Position numbers and translations under genes: made by a program | Shown: piece by piece, positions 44,672 through 53,752 of the stretch | How the letters are laid out: every line of letters begins with the position of its first letter | Numbering within the stretch: the first letter of the stretch is position 1 | The notes under the pieces: model-generated | What the model was told of the DNA's origin: nothing | Seen by the model: the letters and a program-made list of their open reading frames with translations, nothing else | Database searches by the model: none | Assembly (NCBI GenBank): GCA_026707735.1 | Contig: JAPOWH010000003.1 | Span: 124,001 to 188,000 of the forward strand | Length of the DNA stretch: 64,000 nt | Reading direction: 5' to 3' | Source: Gammaproteobacteria bacterium | Lineage (GTDB): Bacteria; Pseudomonadota; Gammaproteobacteria; Pseudomonadales; Azotimanducaceae

Positions 44672-47610
44672 TGCCAGCTGAACGCGTCGAATACACCTCG
44701 ATTTCTGACCTCGTCGCTCAGATGGGTGTCGCAGTTTCCTGCGAAGGCAATTCTCCTTTGGATCTAAATGACAAGGAGAGCGTTTGGTTTGTCGAGCACG
44801 GCACTGTGGATCTCTTCTTGCTCGAATCTTTGGATGGCGTGGAGCAAGCCGCTCCGCACCATTTGCTGCGACTCGAGCGCGGTCGCCTGCTGCCTGGTGT
44901 CGACACAAGCATCGACGACAGCAGCGACACAAAAACCAGTCTTGGATTGGTTGCCAAAGGTTTGCCTGGAACGATCCTGAAACGTCTTCCTGCTGCATCA
45001 TTGCGCCAAGTTTCGCCGGGAGAGCTAGCAGAGCAAGTCGATTCCTGGCTTGTTGCGGTGATAGATACCCTTTCGCGTTTCGTCACTCGTTCTCCGCGTC
45101 CAACCGAATTTTTGGACGCGGGCGCGAGCAAATCGATTGAACCAAGCACAGTAGGCGCACGGGGTGGAGTCGTCTGGGTGGACGGACTGTCGCAAGGTTC
45201 AAGTCTCTTTATGGACATTGTCGATCACGCTGAGCTTACGGCCGATGTTGGCACATCGTTGGTGCCTCTCACGAGAACGAGCTGGCTATCGGTCTTCGAA
45301 GACGTAACTCTAGCGGGAAAATCTTCGGCAACACTTGCAGGAGAAGGGCATCTGATGACAGCGCTCGCGTTGTTTCACAAAGTTGCTTTTCGCATGGAAC
45401 GACTAAATCGGCAACTGGCCGTAGTCGACGAGGCAAACCTTGAGAAGGAACGTACGATGAGCCGTCGCGTTGCGGCGGAAATTGCGCGATCACGTCTCTT
45501 CAATATCTATAACCTTCCCTTGGCACCGGAGCAGCAGGTCGAAGATACCGCTCTGGCAGATGCACTCAAGATCATTGGCAAGCGTGAAGGAATCATGTTT
45601 TCGTTCCCTCCTGCATCCGTGACGTCCGACAACCCGGTGGGTCTTGTCGACATTCTTGACGCATCGGGAGTGCGTGCCCGCCGTGTACGCCTTGATGCAG
45701 CTAGCAATTGGTGGCGTAAAGACAGTACTCCGCTCTTGGCATTTAGCGTGTCAGACGAGCGGCCTATAGTTTTGTTGCCTGCCATGTTTGGCAACTACAA
45801 GGAGGTAGATCCAGTCACGCGCAAGGCTACGCGGGTTAATCGGGAGCGAGCCGCATTGCTCCAAGACTATGCTTGGATGTTCTATAAGCCATTGCCGTCT
45901 GGAACAGTTGAGCCGGGAGACCTACTAAACCTAGCGCTTCAAGGCTCCGGAGTCGAAGTCTGCCGGTTGGTCGCATCAGGGCTTGCTGCTGGTCTGGTCA
46001 AGCTCGCTCCAGCGTTTGCTTTGGGGCTAGTGGCCAATCACATTGTGGCACGGGGAACGACCGACACTCTATATGTAGTGGCGCTTGCGCTTGCGGGACT
46101 TGGGCTTTTGGGAGCGTTGCTACATCTCTCGCAGGGCACCTCGTTCATGCGACTGGAGGCCCGCTCGGCATCGCGACTCGAAGCTGCGTTTTGGGACCGA
46201 CTCGTGCGACTTCCACCAAGCGCACTGCAGGGGCAGAGAAGTGGCGATTTGGCCATGTCTGGCATGACATTTCAAAGTCTCAGAGACGGACTGCAAGGGG
46301 TCGCGGCAAATAGTCTCTTGTCTTGTTTTTTCTTGCTGCCCATTTTGGCTATCGTCTTCTACTACGATTTTGCTCTCGGAATAGTTGCGTTCGGTTTCAG
46401 CGCGATTGCCTCGGCGATAACCATGATTCTTGCAATGAGTCAGTTGTCTCCCTACTCAAGGATGATCGCGGCATCTCGACGGGTGACCGGATTGCTGTTC
46501 GAAATCGTTGGCGGCATTTCCAAACTGCGAGTCGAAAGCGCAGAAGGTTCGGCCTTTGCCATGTGGGTGCAGGAGTACAGAGGGCAGAAGCGTGCAGAAC
46601 TGGCAGTAGGCAGATTCGAAGGGCACGCTCGGGCATTTGGTGCCGCATTGCCATTTCTTGCAGCTGGTGTGTTGTTGCTCGCCGTCGTAGTCGTGAGCGA
46701 TCGTTCGCTTCCTGTTGGTGACTTCCTGATCGTCTATACGGTCTTCCTAGTCTGTCAGCACTCCTTGGCGCGACTTAGCGAATCGATAGGTATAGTGGCG
46801 GGCCTGCGTCCTGCCATCGATCAAATGCGTCCACTATTGAACGCTATACCCGAAACCAAGACCGATGGCGAACGGGTCGATAGTTTGCGAGGAGAGATTT
46901 TGTTCGACCGTGTTTCCTTTAGGTACGAAGAAGACGGTCCTCTCATTCTTGACGACGTAACGATCCGCGCGCATCCCGGCGAGTTTGTCGCGATCGCAGG
47001 AGAGTCGGGATCTGGAAAGACCACACTGTTTCGACTTGCGCTTGGATTGGATCGGCCAACCGCTGGAGCGGTCTATTACGATGGTCGAGACTTGAGGCAC
47101 CTCAATTTGAAGCAGGTTCGCCGAAGAATTGGGACAGTGCCACAGTCCGTTCGACTGCATCCTTTAGACATCTGGGACAACATCGTCGCCCATCACCAAG
47201 AGGCCACTACTGAGCAGGTGTGGAATACCGCTAGGTCAGCGAGCATCGAAAAAGAGATTAAGTCAATGCCCATGGGGCTGATGACGATGGTGGGAACTAG
47301 TGGGTCAGTGCTATCCGGCGGCGAGAGCCAGCGAGTGACTATTGCACGCTCCCTGCTTGGCAATCCGCGAATCATGCTTTTCGACGAAGCTACCAATTGG
47401 TTGGACAATGAGAGTCAGGCTGCGGTAATGCAGAACCTTGCACTCATGACGTCTACCAGGATTGTGATTGCGCACAGACTCTCAACCTTGGAGCAGGCCG
47501 ACCGCATCTATGTCTTGAAGGAAGGAAGCGTCGTGGAGAGCGGCTCGTTCGAGGAACTCATAGAGATTGGCGGCGAATTCACACAATTGGTGAAAAGGCA
47601 ACTCGCCTAA
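44668..47610 (+). CDS. NHLM-type second ABC protein (ABC2)
   Basis: A 980-residue fusion with an extra N-terminal region (about residues 1-420) in place of the peptidase; the first 100 residues resemble the cyclic-nucleotide/regulator-like domain typical of NHLM ABC2. Membrane helices lie between about 430 and 720. The nucleotide-binding domain has Walker A GESGSGKTT near 777, SGGESQRVTIARSLLGN and FDEATNWLD in the Walker B region. It lacks the C39 residues. NHLM clusters usually encode such a partner for the exporter, presumably forming a heterodimer. It follows the C39 exporter with overlapping stop and start codons. Confidence 0.9.
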   Translation: MMPAERVEYTSISDLVAQMGVAVSCEGNSPLDLNDKESVWFVEHGTVDLFLLESLDGVEQAAPHHLLRLERGRLLPGVDTSIDDSSDTKTSLGLVAKGLPGTILKRLPAASLRQVSPGELAEQVDSWLVAVIDTLSRFVTRSPRPTEFLDAGASKSIEPSTVGARGGVVWVDGLSQGSSLFMDIVDHAELTADVGTSLVPLTRTSWLSVFEDVTLAGKSSATLAGEGHLMTALALFHKVAFRMERLNRQLAVVDEANLEKERTMSRRVAAEIARSRLFNIYNLPLAPEQQVEDTALADALKIIGKREGIMFSFPPASVTSDNPVGLVDILDASGVRARRVRLDAASNWWRKDSTPLLAFSVSDERPIVLLPAMFGNYKEVDPVTRKATRVNRERAALLQDYAWMFYKPLPSGTVEPGDLLNLALQGSGVEVCRLVASGLAAGLVKLAPAFALGLVANHIVARGTTDTLYVVALALAGLGLLGALLHLSQGTSFMRLEARSASRLEAAFWDRLVRLPPSALQGQRSGDLAMSGMTFQSLRDGLQGVAANSLLSCFFLLPILAIVFYYDFALGIVAFGFSAIASAITMILAMSQLSPYSRMIAASRRVTGLLFEIVGGISKLRVESAEGSAFAMWVQEYRGQKRAELAVGRFEGHARAFGAALPFLAAGVLLLAVVVVSDRSLPVGDFLIVYTVFLVCQHSLARLSESIGIVAGLRPAIDQMRPLLNAIPETKTDGERVDSLRGEILFDRVSFRYEEDGPLILDDVTIRAHPGEFVAIAGESGSGKTTLFRLALGLDRPTAGAVYYDGRDLRHLNLKQVRRRIGTVPQSVRLHPLDIWDNIVAHHQEATTEQVWNTARSASIEKEIKSMPMGLMTMVGTSGSVLSGGESQRVTIARSLLGNPRIMLFDEATNWLDNESQAAVMQNLALMTSTRIVIAHRLSTLEQADRIYVLKEGSVVESGSFEELIEIGGEFTQLVKRQLA

Positions 47611-47623
47611 CTTGGGTAGACGC

Positions 47624-48940
47624 ATGAAGGAATCCGGGGATTTGCCTGCAAGCGTAGTCTCAAAGGCAAGCGAGGACAGCAGGTTTCGTGCAAGTTTGCT
47701 TGCCAGTCCGAAGCAGTCCATAGAGCGCGAATTTGGCATTTCCTTGGGTTCGGATCATGAGATTCACGTGCACGAGGAATCAGACGGAGTCACGCACTTA
47801 GTTCTTCCTCCCAAGCATAGGTTGAGCGACGAAGAGCGAGAGGAGGCAAGAACTGGCGCGAGTTCACTAGAGTTTCTCAAGAAGACAATGCACGACCCAG
47901 CTCCGCCATTGCGTTCTCCGAGTCCGCGCACACCAACCTCACTCGGAGTTTCAGCAGATGCAGCTACGAGCGCATGCAGAAGTGCCATTCGACGAGCACT
48001 TGAGTTCTTGAGCTCTGCCGTAGACCCGAGCGGAGCGTGGCATTGCATCAGATTCAATCTGGGAAACCCCGACATACCGAGACACTACGAACGACCTCCC
48101 TTTGTTTCTGCGCTTTGTGCGCTAGCTATTCAATGCAGCGAGGAACCTCTAGCGAGGGAGCTGCTAGAGCGCACACGAAACTACCTCGCAACCACTATTG
48201 AGCATCCAGGATTTTGGCGTTACTACCGCCATTTGCCCCAAGACCTAGACAGCTCGTCACTTTGTTCGCTTGTTGTCCGCGACCATCCTTGGATTCTTCT
48301 GCAGCGAAACGTTCCTCGCATGTTGAACAATTGCGAAAGTGATGGTCGTTTCACCACATGGCTGCTCGGTGAGCGAGAACCGGATGTCGTTGCGAAGTTT
48401 CGTATTGAGGCCGACCCAGTGGTCAACGCCAACGTAATCGCGTATCTGGGTGATCGTCCTGCTACCCAAGACGCTCGACGATGGCTCGAAGACATGATTG
48501 TGAATGGCTTCGAACAGAACGCCTCAAAGTGGTATCAAGACCCCGTCTCGACTTACTACGCGATAAGTCGCGCGATGCCGCACTTTTCTCCTTCTTCTTC
48601 GGACGATTTGGGTTCGCTACTGGTGAAACGAACTCTGGCATTGCGGGACGAAACCGGAGAATTTGAAAATGTGCTTCAAGCGGCGCAAGCAATTACGACA
48701 CTCCACAACCTAGGACAGCTTGATCAATTGGACACCATCAGCGCAATTGATCAGCTATTGGGTTGCCAGCACGAGGATGGCAGTTTTCCCGAGCTTTTGG
48801 CGTTTGGCGACCAATCGCTGCAGTGGGGTGTGGTAGGGCAAATCGGACACGGCTCAGAGTCCGTGACGACAGCTTTTTGCGTGGAAGCCTTGGAACGTCT
48901 TTGCGAAAATCTTGAACAACCACAGGATTTTCAATCGTGA
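47624..48940 (+). CDS. NHLP leader-like domain fused to a terpene-cyclase-like alpha-barrel
   Basis: A 438-residue protein of unusual layout. Residues 1-75 read like the NHLP leader of the precursor at 54988: FRASLLASPKQSIEREFGIS, HEIHVHEESDGVTHLVLPPK and LSDEEREEA correspond to its FRRALLADPK, HESDMQTVHLALPPD and ITEEQLEA. After a Pro/Ser linker (85-115), residues 120-430 form an alpha/alpha-toroid of the squalene-cyclase/prenyltransferase type with repeats ending in DGSF- or SGAW-like turns. The class II cyclase DxDD motif is weakened (PQDLDSSSLCS). I start at ATG 47624, as it keeps the leader complete; a TTG at 47612 is possible. It follows the exporter by 13 bases. Function is unknown; binding of the pathway's leader-recognition proteins, or export, are possibilities. 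Confidence 0.75.
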   Translation: MKESGDLPASVVSKASEDSRFRASLLASPKQSIEREFGISLGSDHEIHVHEESDGVTHLVLPPKHRLSDEEREEARTGASSLEFLKKTMHDPAPPLRSPSPRTPTSLGVSADAATSACRSAIRRALEFLSSAVDPSGAWHCIRFNLGNPDIPRHYERPPFVSALCALAIQCSEEPLARELLERTRNYLATTIEHPGFWRYYRHLPQDLDSSSLCSLVVRDHPWILLQRNVPRMLNNCESDGRFTTWLLGEREPDVVAKFRIEADPVVNANVIAYLGDRPATQDARRWLEDMIVNGFEQNASKWYQDPVSTYYAISRAMPHFSPSSSDDLGSLLVKRTLALRDETGEFENVLQAAQAITTLHNLGQLDQLDTISAIDQLLGCQHEDGSFPELLAFGDQSLQWGVVGQIGHGSESVTTAFCVEALERLCENLEQPQDFQS

Positions 48941-48974
48941 TTTGGGTGATAACATGTCATTGGCTCAGTGTTGA

Positions 48975-51401
48975 ATGCCATGGCACGGTAGAAGTACTCC
49001 TGTGACGCAGAATACAGTCTCAAGCGGCGATACACGTGCCACCGATACAGAAGGCACTCCATACATCGAGCCTTCGTTTCTTAATTCGCTTCCCTACTAT
49101 CTGCCCTTAGCTGTTTTTCCACTGCTTTTCGTGGCCTTGCTCTACGGTGGCTGGTGGATGCTAGCGCCGTTCCTCTTCATGAGTCTTGCCGGATCGCTCG
49201 ATAAAGTCGTTGGGCTCGACGGGGAGAACATGAACCCCAAGGGTACGCCAGAGCGACGATTGTTTTCGTACAACGTACCTGTCTGGGCTTGGGCTTTTCT
49301 CTGGCCGCCGACCCTAGTTTTTGGTCTGTGGCAAATCCTCTATGTAGACGCGTTCGCAATTTGGGAAGATGTGATTCTTGCGATTCTCCTGACCATGGAG
49401 GCGCAAGCAGTTTTCGTTGTAGGCCACGAGATGGTTCATCGCCGAACAATGTGGGAACGGCGAGTTGGAGAGTTTCTGTTGGCTTCAGCGTCGTATCCGC
49501 AATATGCCACTGAACACGTCTATATTCACCATGCGAAGGTAGGTACGCCGCACGATGATGGATCGGCACCCAAAGGGAAGAGCTTCTGGCGCTACTTTCC
49601 TCGAGAGGTTGCCAGCAATCTCACAAATTCGTGGAAAGTTTCCGGTGAGCGATTGGCACGTCGCCAGTTGTCGAGGTGGCATTACAGCAATCCCTTCTGG
49701 CGCTACTGCCTGTTCGTTGCTTTTTGGTATGCGCTGGTCTTGCTCATGGGCGGGATCTGGGCGCTTCCCGGCTACGTGTTCCTTGGGTTGAGCTGCGTGT
49801 TCTCAATGAAGATCAGCAACTACTTCCAACACTATGGTTTGCGCAGGATCTTGTTGGCCAATGGGCGATGGGAGAAGATTTCGCCGCATCACTCGTGGAG
49901 CGCGGATTGGAAATTCACCAACTGGATGTTCTTCAAGATGCAGCGACACGCGGACCATCATGCAATGGCAACACGACCTTATCCACAACTCCAGGCTCGT
50001 GAGGGTGAGTCTCCAGAATTGCCCGGGACGTATGGCGAGATGATGAACCTTGCGCTTCGACCCAAAAAGTGGTTCGCCAAGATGGATCCCATCGTGGATC
50101 AGTGGCGCGAACAGCTACATCCAGATATCGAGGATTGGAGCCCCTACGACAGTTCGGTCTGTGCTGCTCGCCCTGACTCCTTCGAAGACATCGTCGAAAT
50201 ATTCGGTGTGGCTCCACGTCTTGCCAAGTGGGTCGAACGTCATCCCGAGCTTCTTGACAATCTGAAAGCACAGGAATTCACCGATCTCGATCTCCCCAAG
50301 GGTTTCCTTTCCGATCAGAATTACGAGACGATCGCTCGGCGTGGGCTCGCAAGACTCTACTGGACACACGAGATGGGCGTTCAGGAAATGCAGGACTTGA
50401 TTGAGGAGTTGCCTTCAACTCACGCAAAAGAAACCGCGGAGATCATACGCAACTGGTCGAATGACAAGGCGTTCCAAATCGGAATGCATACATTACGCGA
50501 GAATCTAACCCCCGCGGAAGCGCGGATTGCCATGTCGAATCTTGCAGAAGCTTGCATCGCAAGCTTGGTTGAGGACGTCGTCGCCGATGTTGTTGAAAGA
50601 GTTGGCACGCGTAGCGAAGGGGGTGCAGCTGTGGTGTTGCTCGGCGATCTCGCAAGTCAAGAAGTTTGCTCTGATTCAACTATTGAGCTCATGCTTGTGC
50701 ACGATGGCTGGTCCACGAAGCAGAGCGAACGGCTGTGGCGACGATTTCGCGAAACGCTAGAACATTTGGCAAACGATAGCCTGCTGTTTGCACCGATTCC
50801 TCGTGACGCCGATAACCTATTCTTGGTAGAGATTTCAAGCGTTGCGGAACACTGCCAGAGCTCCTCGTTTCGCGATCGACCGATTCTGGCTAGGTCTCGC
50901 TGCATCTACGAATACGGAGAGATGTCAATTGCTGACCGGTTCATTGACATACGAAACGACATACTCAAAGCGTATAGCGAGAACGAGTCGCTACTTGCAA
51001 AATTGGCTGAGCGGAACGGTGGAACTAGAGAGCTCCAGAACGCTGTATTTGTGGACATGCCGGGTGGATTGGAGGAAGTGGAGAGTACCGCGCGCTTCAT
51101 GCAATTGACAACTGACGGACTTTCTACAGACGACACCGCCCCATCTGCTGCACAAGTATTTCGCCACAACGGCTTAGCTCCTCTGGAAGAAGCGGCGCTC
51201 ATGTGGAGGAATCTGCAGGGAATTTCGCGATTGGTTCACGAAGTGGACTTCGATATGAACAATGCACGACCCAAAGTAAAGTCTATAGTTGCTGGTGCTT
51301 GCGGTACGGAGGACTTTGAAGCATTGCAGTCCTTGATCGCAGCAACTGCGAAGAAGGCTGAGGCAGAAATCCGCTCGGTTACCGACAGAACGCAGGTGTA
51401 G
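48975..51401 (+). CDS. AlkB-like membrane hydroxylase fused to a degenerate GlnE-type adenylyltransferase
   Basis: An 808-residue fusion. Residues 40-400 are an integral-membrane di-iron hydroxylase of the AlkB type: GHEMVHRR near 150, HVYIHHAKVGTPHDD near 182, NYFQHYGL near 278 and QRHADHH near 325, giving the eight or so histidine ligands, with NxxHYG and PTRRY-like endings. From about 410 it resembles glutamine-synthetase adenylyltransferase: APRLAKWVERHPELLDNL, LSNLAE-like AMSNLAEACIASL, GDLASQEVCSDSTIELMLVH (about 555) and MPGGLEEVESTARFMQL (about 695). The canonical SDxDL catalytic aspartates are replaced (STIEL), so the nucleotidyltransferase is probably inactive. It lies in the RiPP operon between the fused NHLP protein and the cyclodehydratase. 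Substrate is unknown. Confidence 0.82.
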   Translation: MPWHGRSTPVTQNTVSSGDTRATDTEGTPYIEPSFLNSLPYYLPLAVFPLLFVALLYGGWWMLAPFLFMSLAGSLDKVVGLDGENMNPKGTPERRLFSYNVPVWAWAFLWPPTLVFGLWQILYVDAFAIWEDVILAILLTMEAQAVFVVGHEMVHRRTMWERRVGEFLLASASYPQYATEHVYIHHAKVGTPHDDGSAPKGKSFWRYFPREVASNLTNSWKVSGERLARRQLSRWHYSNPFWRYCLFVAFWYALVLLMGGIWALPGYVFLGLSCVFSMKISNYFQHYGLRRILLANGRWEKISPHHSWSADWKFTNWMFFKMQRHADHHAMATRPYPQLQAREGESPELPGTYGEMMNLALRPKKWFAKMDPIVDQWREQLHPDIEDWSPYDSSVCAARPDSFEDIVEIFGVAPRLAKWVERHPELLDNLKAQEFTDLDLPKGFLSDQNYETIARRGLARLYWTHEMGVQEMQDLIEELPSTHAKETAEIIRNWSNDKAFQIGMHTLRENLTPAEARIAMSNLAEACIASLVEDVVADVVERVGTRSEGGAAVVLLGDLASQEVCSDSTIELMLVHDGWSTKQSERLWRRFRETLEHLANDSLLFAPIPRDADNLFLVEISSVAEHCQSSSFRDRPILARSRCIYEYGEMSIADRFIDIRNDILKAYSENESLLAKLAERNGGTRELQNAVFVDMPGGLEEVESTARFMQLTTDGLSTDDTAPSAAQVFRHNGLAPLEEAALMWRNLQGISRLVHEVDFDMNNARPKVKSIVAGACGTEDFEALQSLIAATAKKAEAEIRSVTDRTQV

Positions 51402-51427
51402 ACTCGGGTTCGTCTGCGGCAAACAGG

Positions 51428-53743
51428 ATGAAGGACGAGGCGGACTCCAATCCCAGCGGCGGGATATTGCTCCGCAAAACCCCAGAAGACCAGGGTCTCG
51501 TCAAGTTGCCGACCGTTGCCCCTCACCTTCAGGTGTACCAAGTTGGCCAACACCAGACGCTTTTAGTCTCGGAGACCTTCAACACTCTCCTGCATGGAAA
51601 GCTATACAGCGACCTCCTGCCACTTATGGACGGCAGCAATACCGTAGACGAAGTCGTTCAGGCGACACAGGAAGAACACGGGTTTCCCAATGTTCTGGCT
51701 GCGCTAGTTTCGCTTTCGGAAAAGGGCTATGTAGTTTCTGCAAATTACGATCTAGACCAAAGCAGGGCGGCATATTGGTCCACTCTTGGGGCATCGCCTC
51801 GATGGGCTGAGCAAGTACTTGGAGAATCATGTGTTGCCGTTGATGGTGGCGAGGATGCATTAGTACATAGCTTGGAGAAATCCGGAGTTGCCGTCGGCGA
51901 AAAAGATCCACGTCTCACGGTTTACGTTCGCCCAGACTACCTTGGGAACGAACTCGCTGAAGTAAATCGCCGCCATCTTGAATCGCAATCTCCCTGGATG
52001 GTTGTCCGGCCGAATGGCATTGAGCCAATGTTTGGCCCAATCTTCGATGCAAACCTCGATGGACCTTGCTGGAGCTGTCTCAGCTATCGCCTAGGTAGCC
52101 ATCAGGAGGTACACAATTTCTTGCGCTCTTCTGGCGACGAATATCGGACCTTCGTTCCATTTGCCACCGAGCAAACTGCGTCCGATTCAGTTCAAGGTCT
52201 AGTAGCTGGCGAAATTGCCAAGTGGTTGGTCATGGGAGAACTCACACCAATTCATGACCATGTATTGACATTGAATGTTCGCACTTTTGCTAGTTCAAAG
52301 CATTGGGTATTGCGTAGGCCTCAATGCTCTGCTTGTGGAGACGAGAATCTGCATAGGAATGATCGGTTGCCTGTTCCTGTGTCACTACAAGCAAGTCCCA
52401 AGACGCATACAAACAGTGGAGGCACAAGAACTGTGGCTCCCGAGGTGACATTGGCAACGTACCGTCATTTGGTGAGTCCTGTCAGCGGAGTGGTTAGCTG
52501 GCTCACACGAACATCGGACGAATCCGATCCCTGGCTGCATGTCTACTGGGCAGGCAGCAATTTTGGCATGAGAAGTCAGAGTTTGAGTTCCCTTCGTAGA
52601 AGCCTTCGCAGCAAGAGCGCCGGAAAGGGCAGCACGAGAGAGCAATCCGAAGCCAGCGCTCTGTGCGAGGCGATTGAGCGCTATTCGGGCTCATTTCAGG
52701 GAAGTGAGATTCACCTACGCAAGCGATACAGTGAATTTGCAGACGAGGAAGCGATACACCCCAACGACATTCAACTTTTCAGTGACTGCCAGCTCGATAA
52801 TGCGGCTCATCTCAATGAAAAAGGGCACCCCTACAACATCGTTCCTCCTCGCTTTGACACTGAAGAGAAAGTGGATTGGACTCCCGTTTGGTCTCTCACT
52901 CAGCAACAGCATCGCTACCTGCCGACGAGCATGCTATACAGCATGCCAGCTGAGCAACGTGGACCATCAGATCTGATTGCGGATTCCAATGGTTGCGCCG
53001 CCGGCAACTCCAGGGAGGAAGCCATATTGCAGGGATTTCTTGAACTTGCGGAGCGCGATGCATTCGCAATTTGGTGGTACAACCAACTGCAAGCGCCCGC
53101 TGTTGATCTGGATAGCTTTGGGGACGAGTATTTATCGGGAGCCAGCGATTACTACGCTCGATACGAACGCGAGTTATGGTTGCTCGATGTCACGGCAGAC
53201 TTAGCCATACCTGCGTTTGTCGCGGTCTCAAGGCAACTCAACTCTCAATCCGAAAACATAATCTATGGCGCAGGTGCTCATCTCGACCCGCGAATTGCTG
53301 CGCTTCGCGCATTGTGCGAACTCAATCAATGCTTTACTTGGTTGCCGCGCTCGTCCATTCAAGACGGCAGGCCCCAAATCGACGATCCCACTGCATTGCA
53401 TTGGTGGAAGACGGCTAGAATCGCCGATTGCGGGTGGCTTGCTCCTGCACAGGGAACTTCGATGCGGAATGCACTGGACTACTCGTTCACTCAAACAGAG
53501 GACCTAAGAGAGGATGTGGAACATTGCCGATCAATTGTGGAGGCCAAGGGAATGGAGTTCCTTGTTCTGGACCAAACCCGACCCGACATTGGGATGCCGG
53601 TGGTTCGTGTCATCGTGCCAGGATTGAGGCACTTCTGGGCTCGATTTGCGCCTGGTCGGTTGTATGACGTTCCAATTGAGATGGGATGGCGCAAGCAACC
53701 TCTGAGAGAAGTAGACCTAAATCCCCTTCCCGTAATTGCCTGA
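51428..53743 (+). CDS. TOMM cyclodehydratase, E1-like domain fused to YcaO
   Basis: A 771-residue fused azoline synthetase, similar in length to the cyanobactin enzymes LynD/TruD. The N-terminal half is the E1/ThiF-like leader-recognition domain with zinc-binding CWSC (about 214) and CSAC (about 300). YcaO starts near 390: EQSEASALCEAIERYSG carries the ATP-binding SxxExxER motif, and NGCAAGNSREEAILQGFLEL and AERDAFAIWWYNQ complete the nucleotide site. The C-terminus is NPLPVIA, a weakened PxPxP motif. It converts Cys, Ser or Thr of the core peptide to azolines with ATP. The expected substrate is the three-cysteine core of the precursor at 54988. It begins at ATG 51428 after the AlkB-GlnE gene. 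Confidence 0.92.
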   Translation: MKDEADSNPSGGILLRKTPEDQGLVKLPTVAPHLQVYQVGQHQTLLVSETFNTLLHGKLYSDLLPLMDGSNTVDEVVQATQEEHGFPNVLAALVSLSEKGYVVSANYDLDQSRAAYWSTLGASPRWAEQVLGESCVAVDGGEDALVHSLEKSGVAVGEKDPRLTVYVRPDYLGNELAEVNRRHLESQSPWMVVRPNGIEPMFGPIFDANLDGPCWSCLSYRLGSHQEVHNFLRSSGDEYRTFVPFATEQTASDSVQGLVAGEIAKWLVMGELTPIHDHVLTLNVRTFASSKHWVLRRPQCSACGDENLHRNDRLPVPVSLQASPKTHTNSGGTRTVAPEVTLATYRHLVSPVSGVVSWLTRTSDESDPWLHVYWAGSNFGMRSQSLSSLRRSLRSKSAGKGSTREQSEASALCEAIERYSGSFQGSEIHLRKRYSEFADEEAIHPNDIQLFSDCQLDNAAHLNEKGHPYNIVPPRFDTEEKVDWTPVWSLTQQQHRYLPTSMLYSMPAEQRGPSDLIADSNGCAAGNSREEAILQGFLELAERDAFAIWWYNQLQAPAVDLDSFGDEYLSGASDYYARYERELWLLDVTADLAIPAFVAVSRQLNSQSENIIYGAGAHLDPRIAALRALCELNQCFTWLPRSSIQDGRPQIDDPTALHWWKTARIADCGWLAPAQGTSMRNALDYSFTQTEDLREDVEHCRSIVEAKGMEFLVLDQTRPDIGMPVVRVIVPGLRHFWARFAPGRLYDVPIEMGWRKQPLREVDLNPLPVIA

Positions 53744-53752
53744 ATTGATTTC

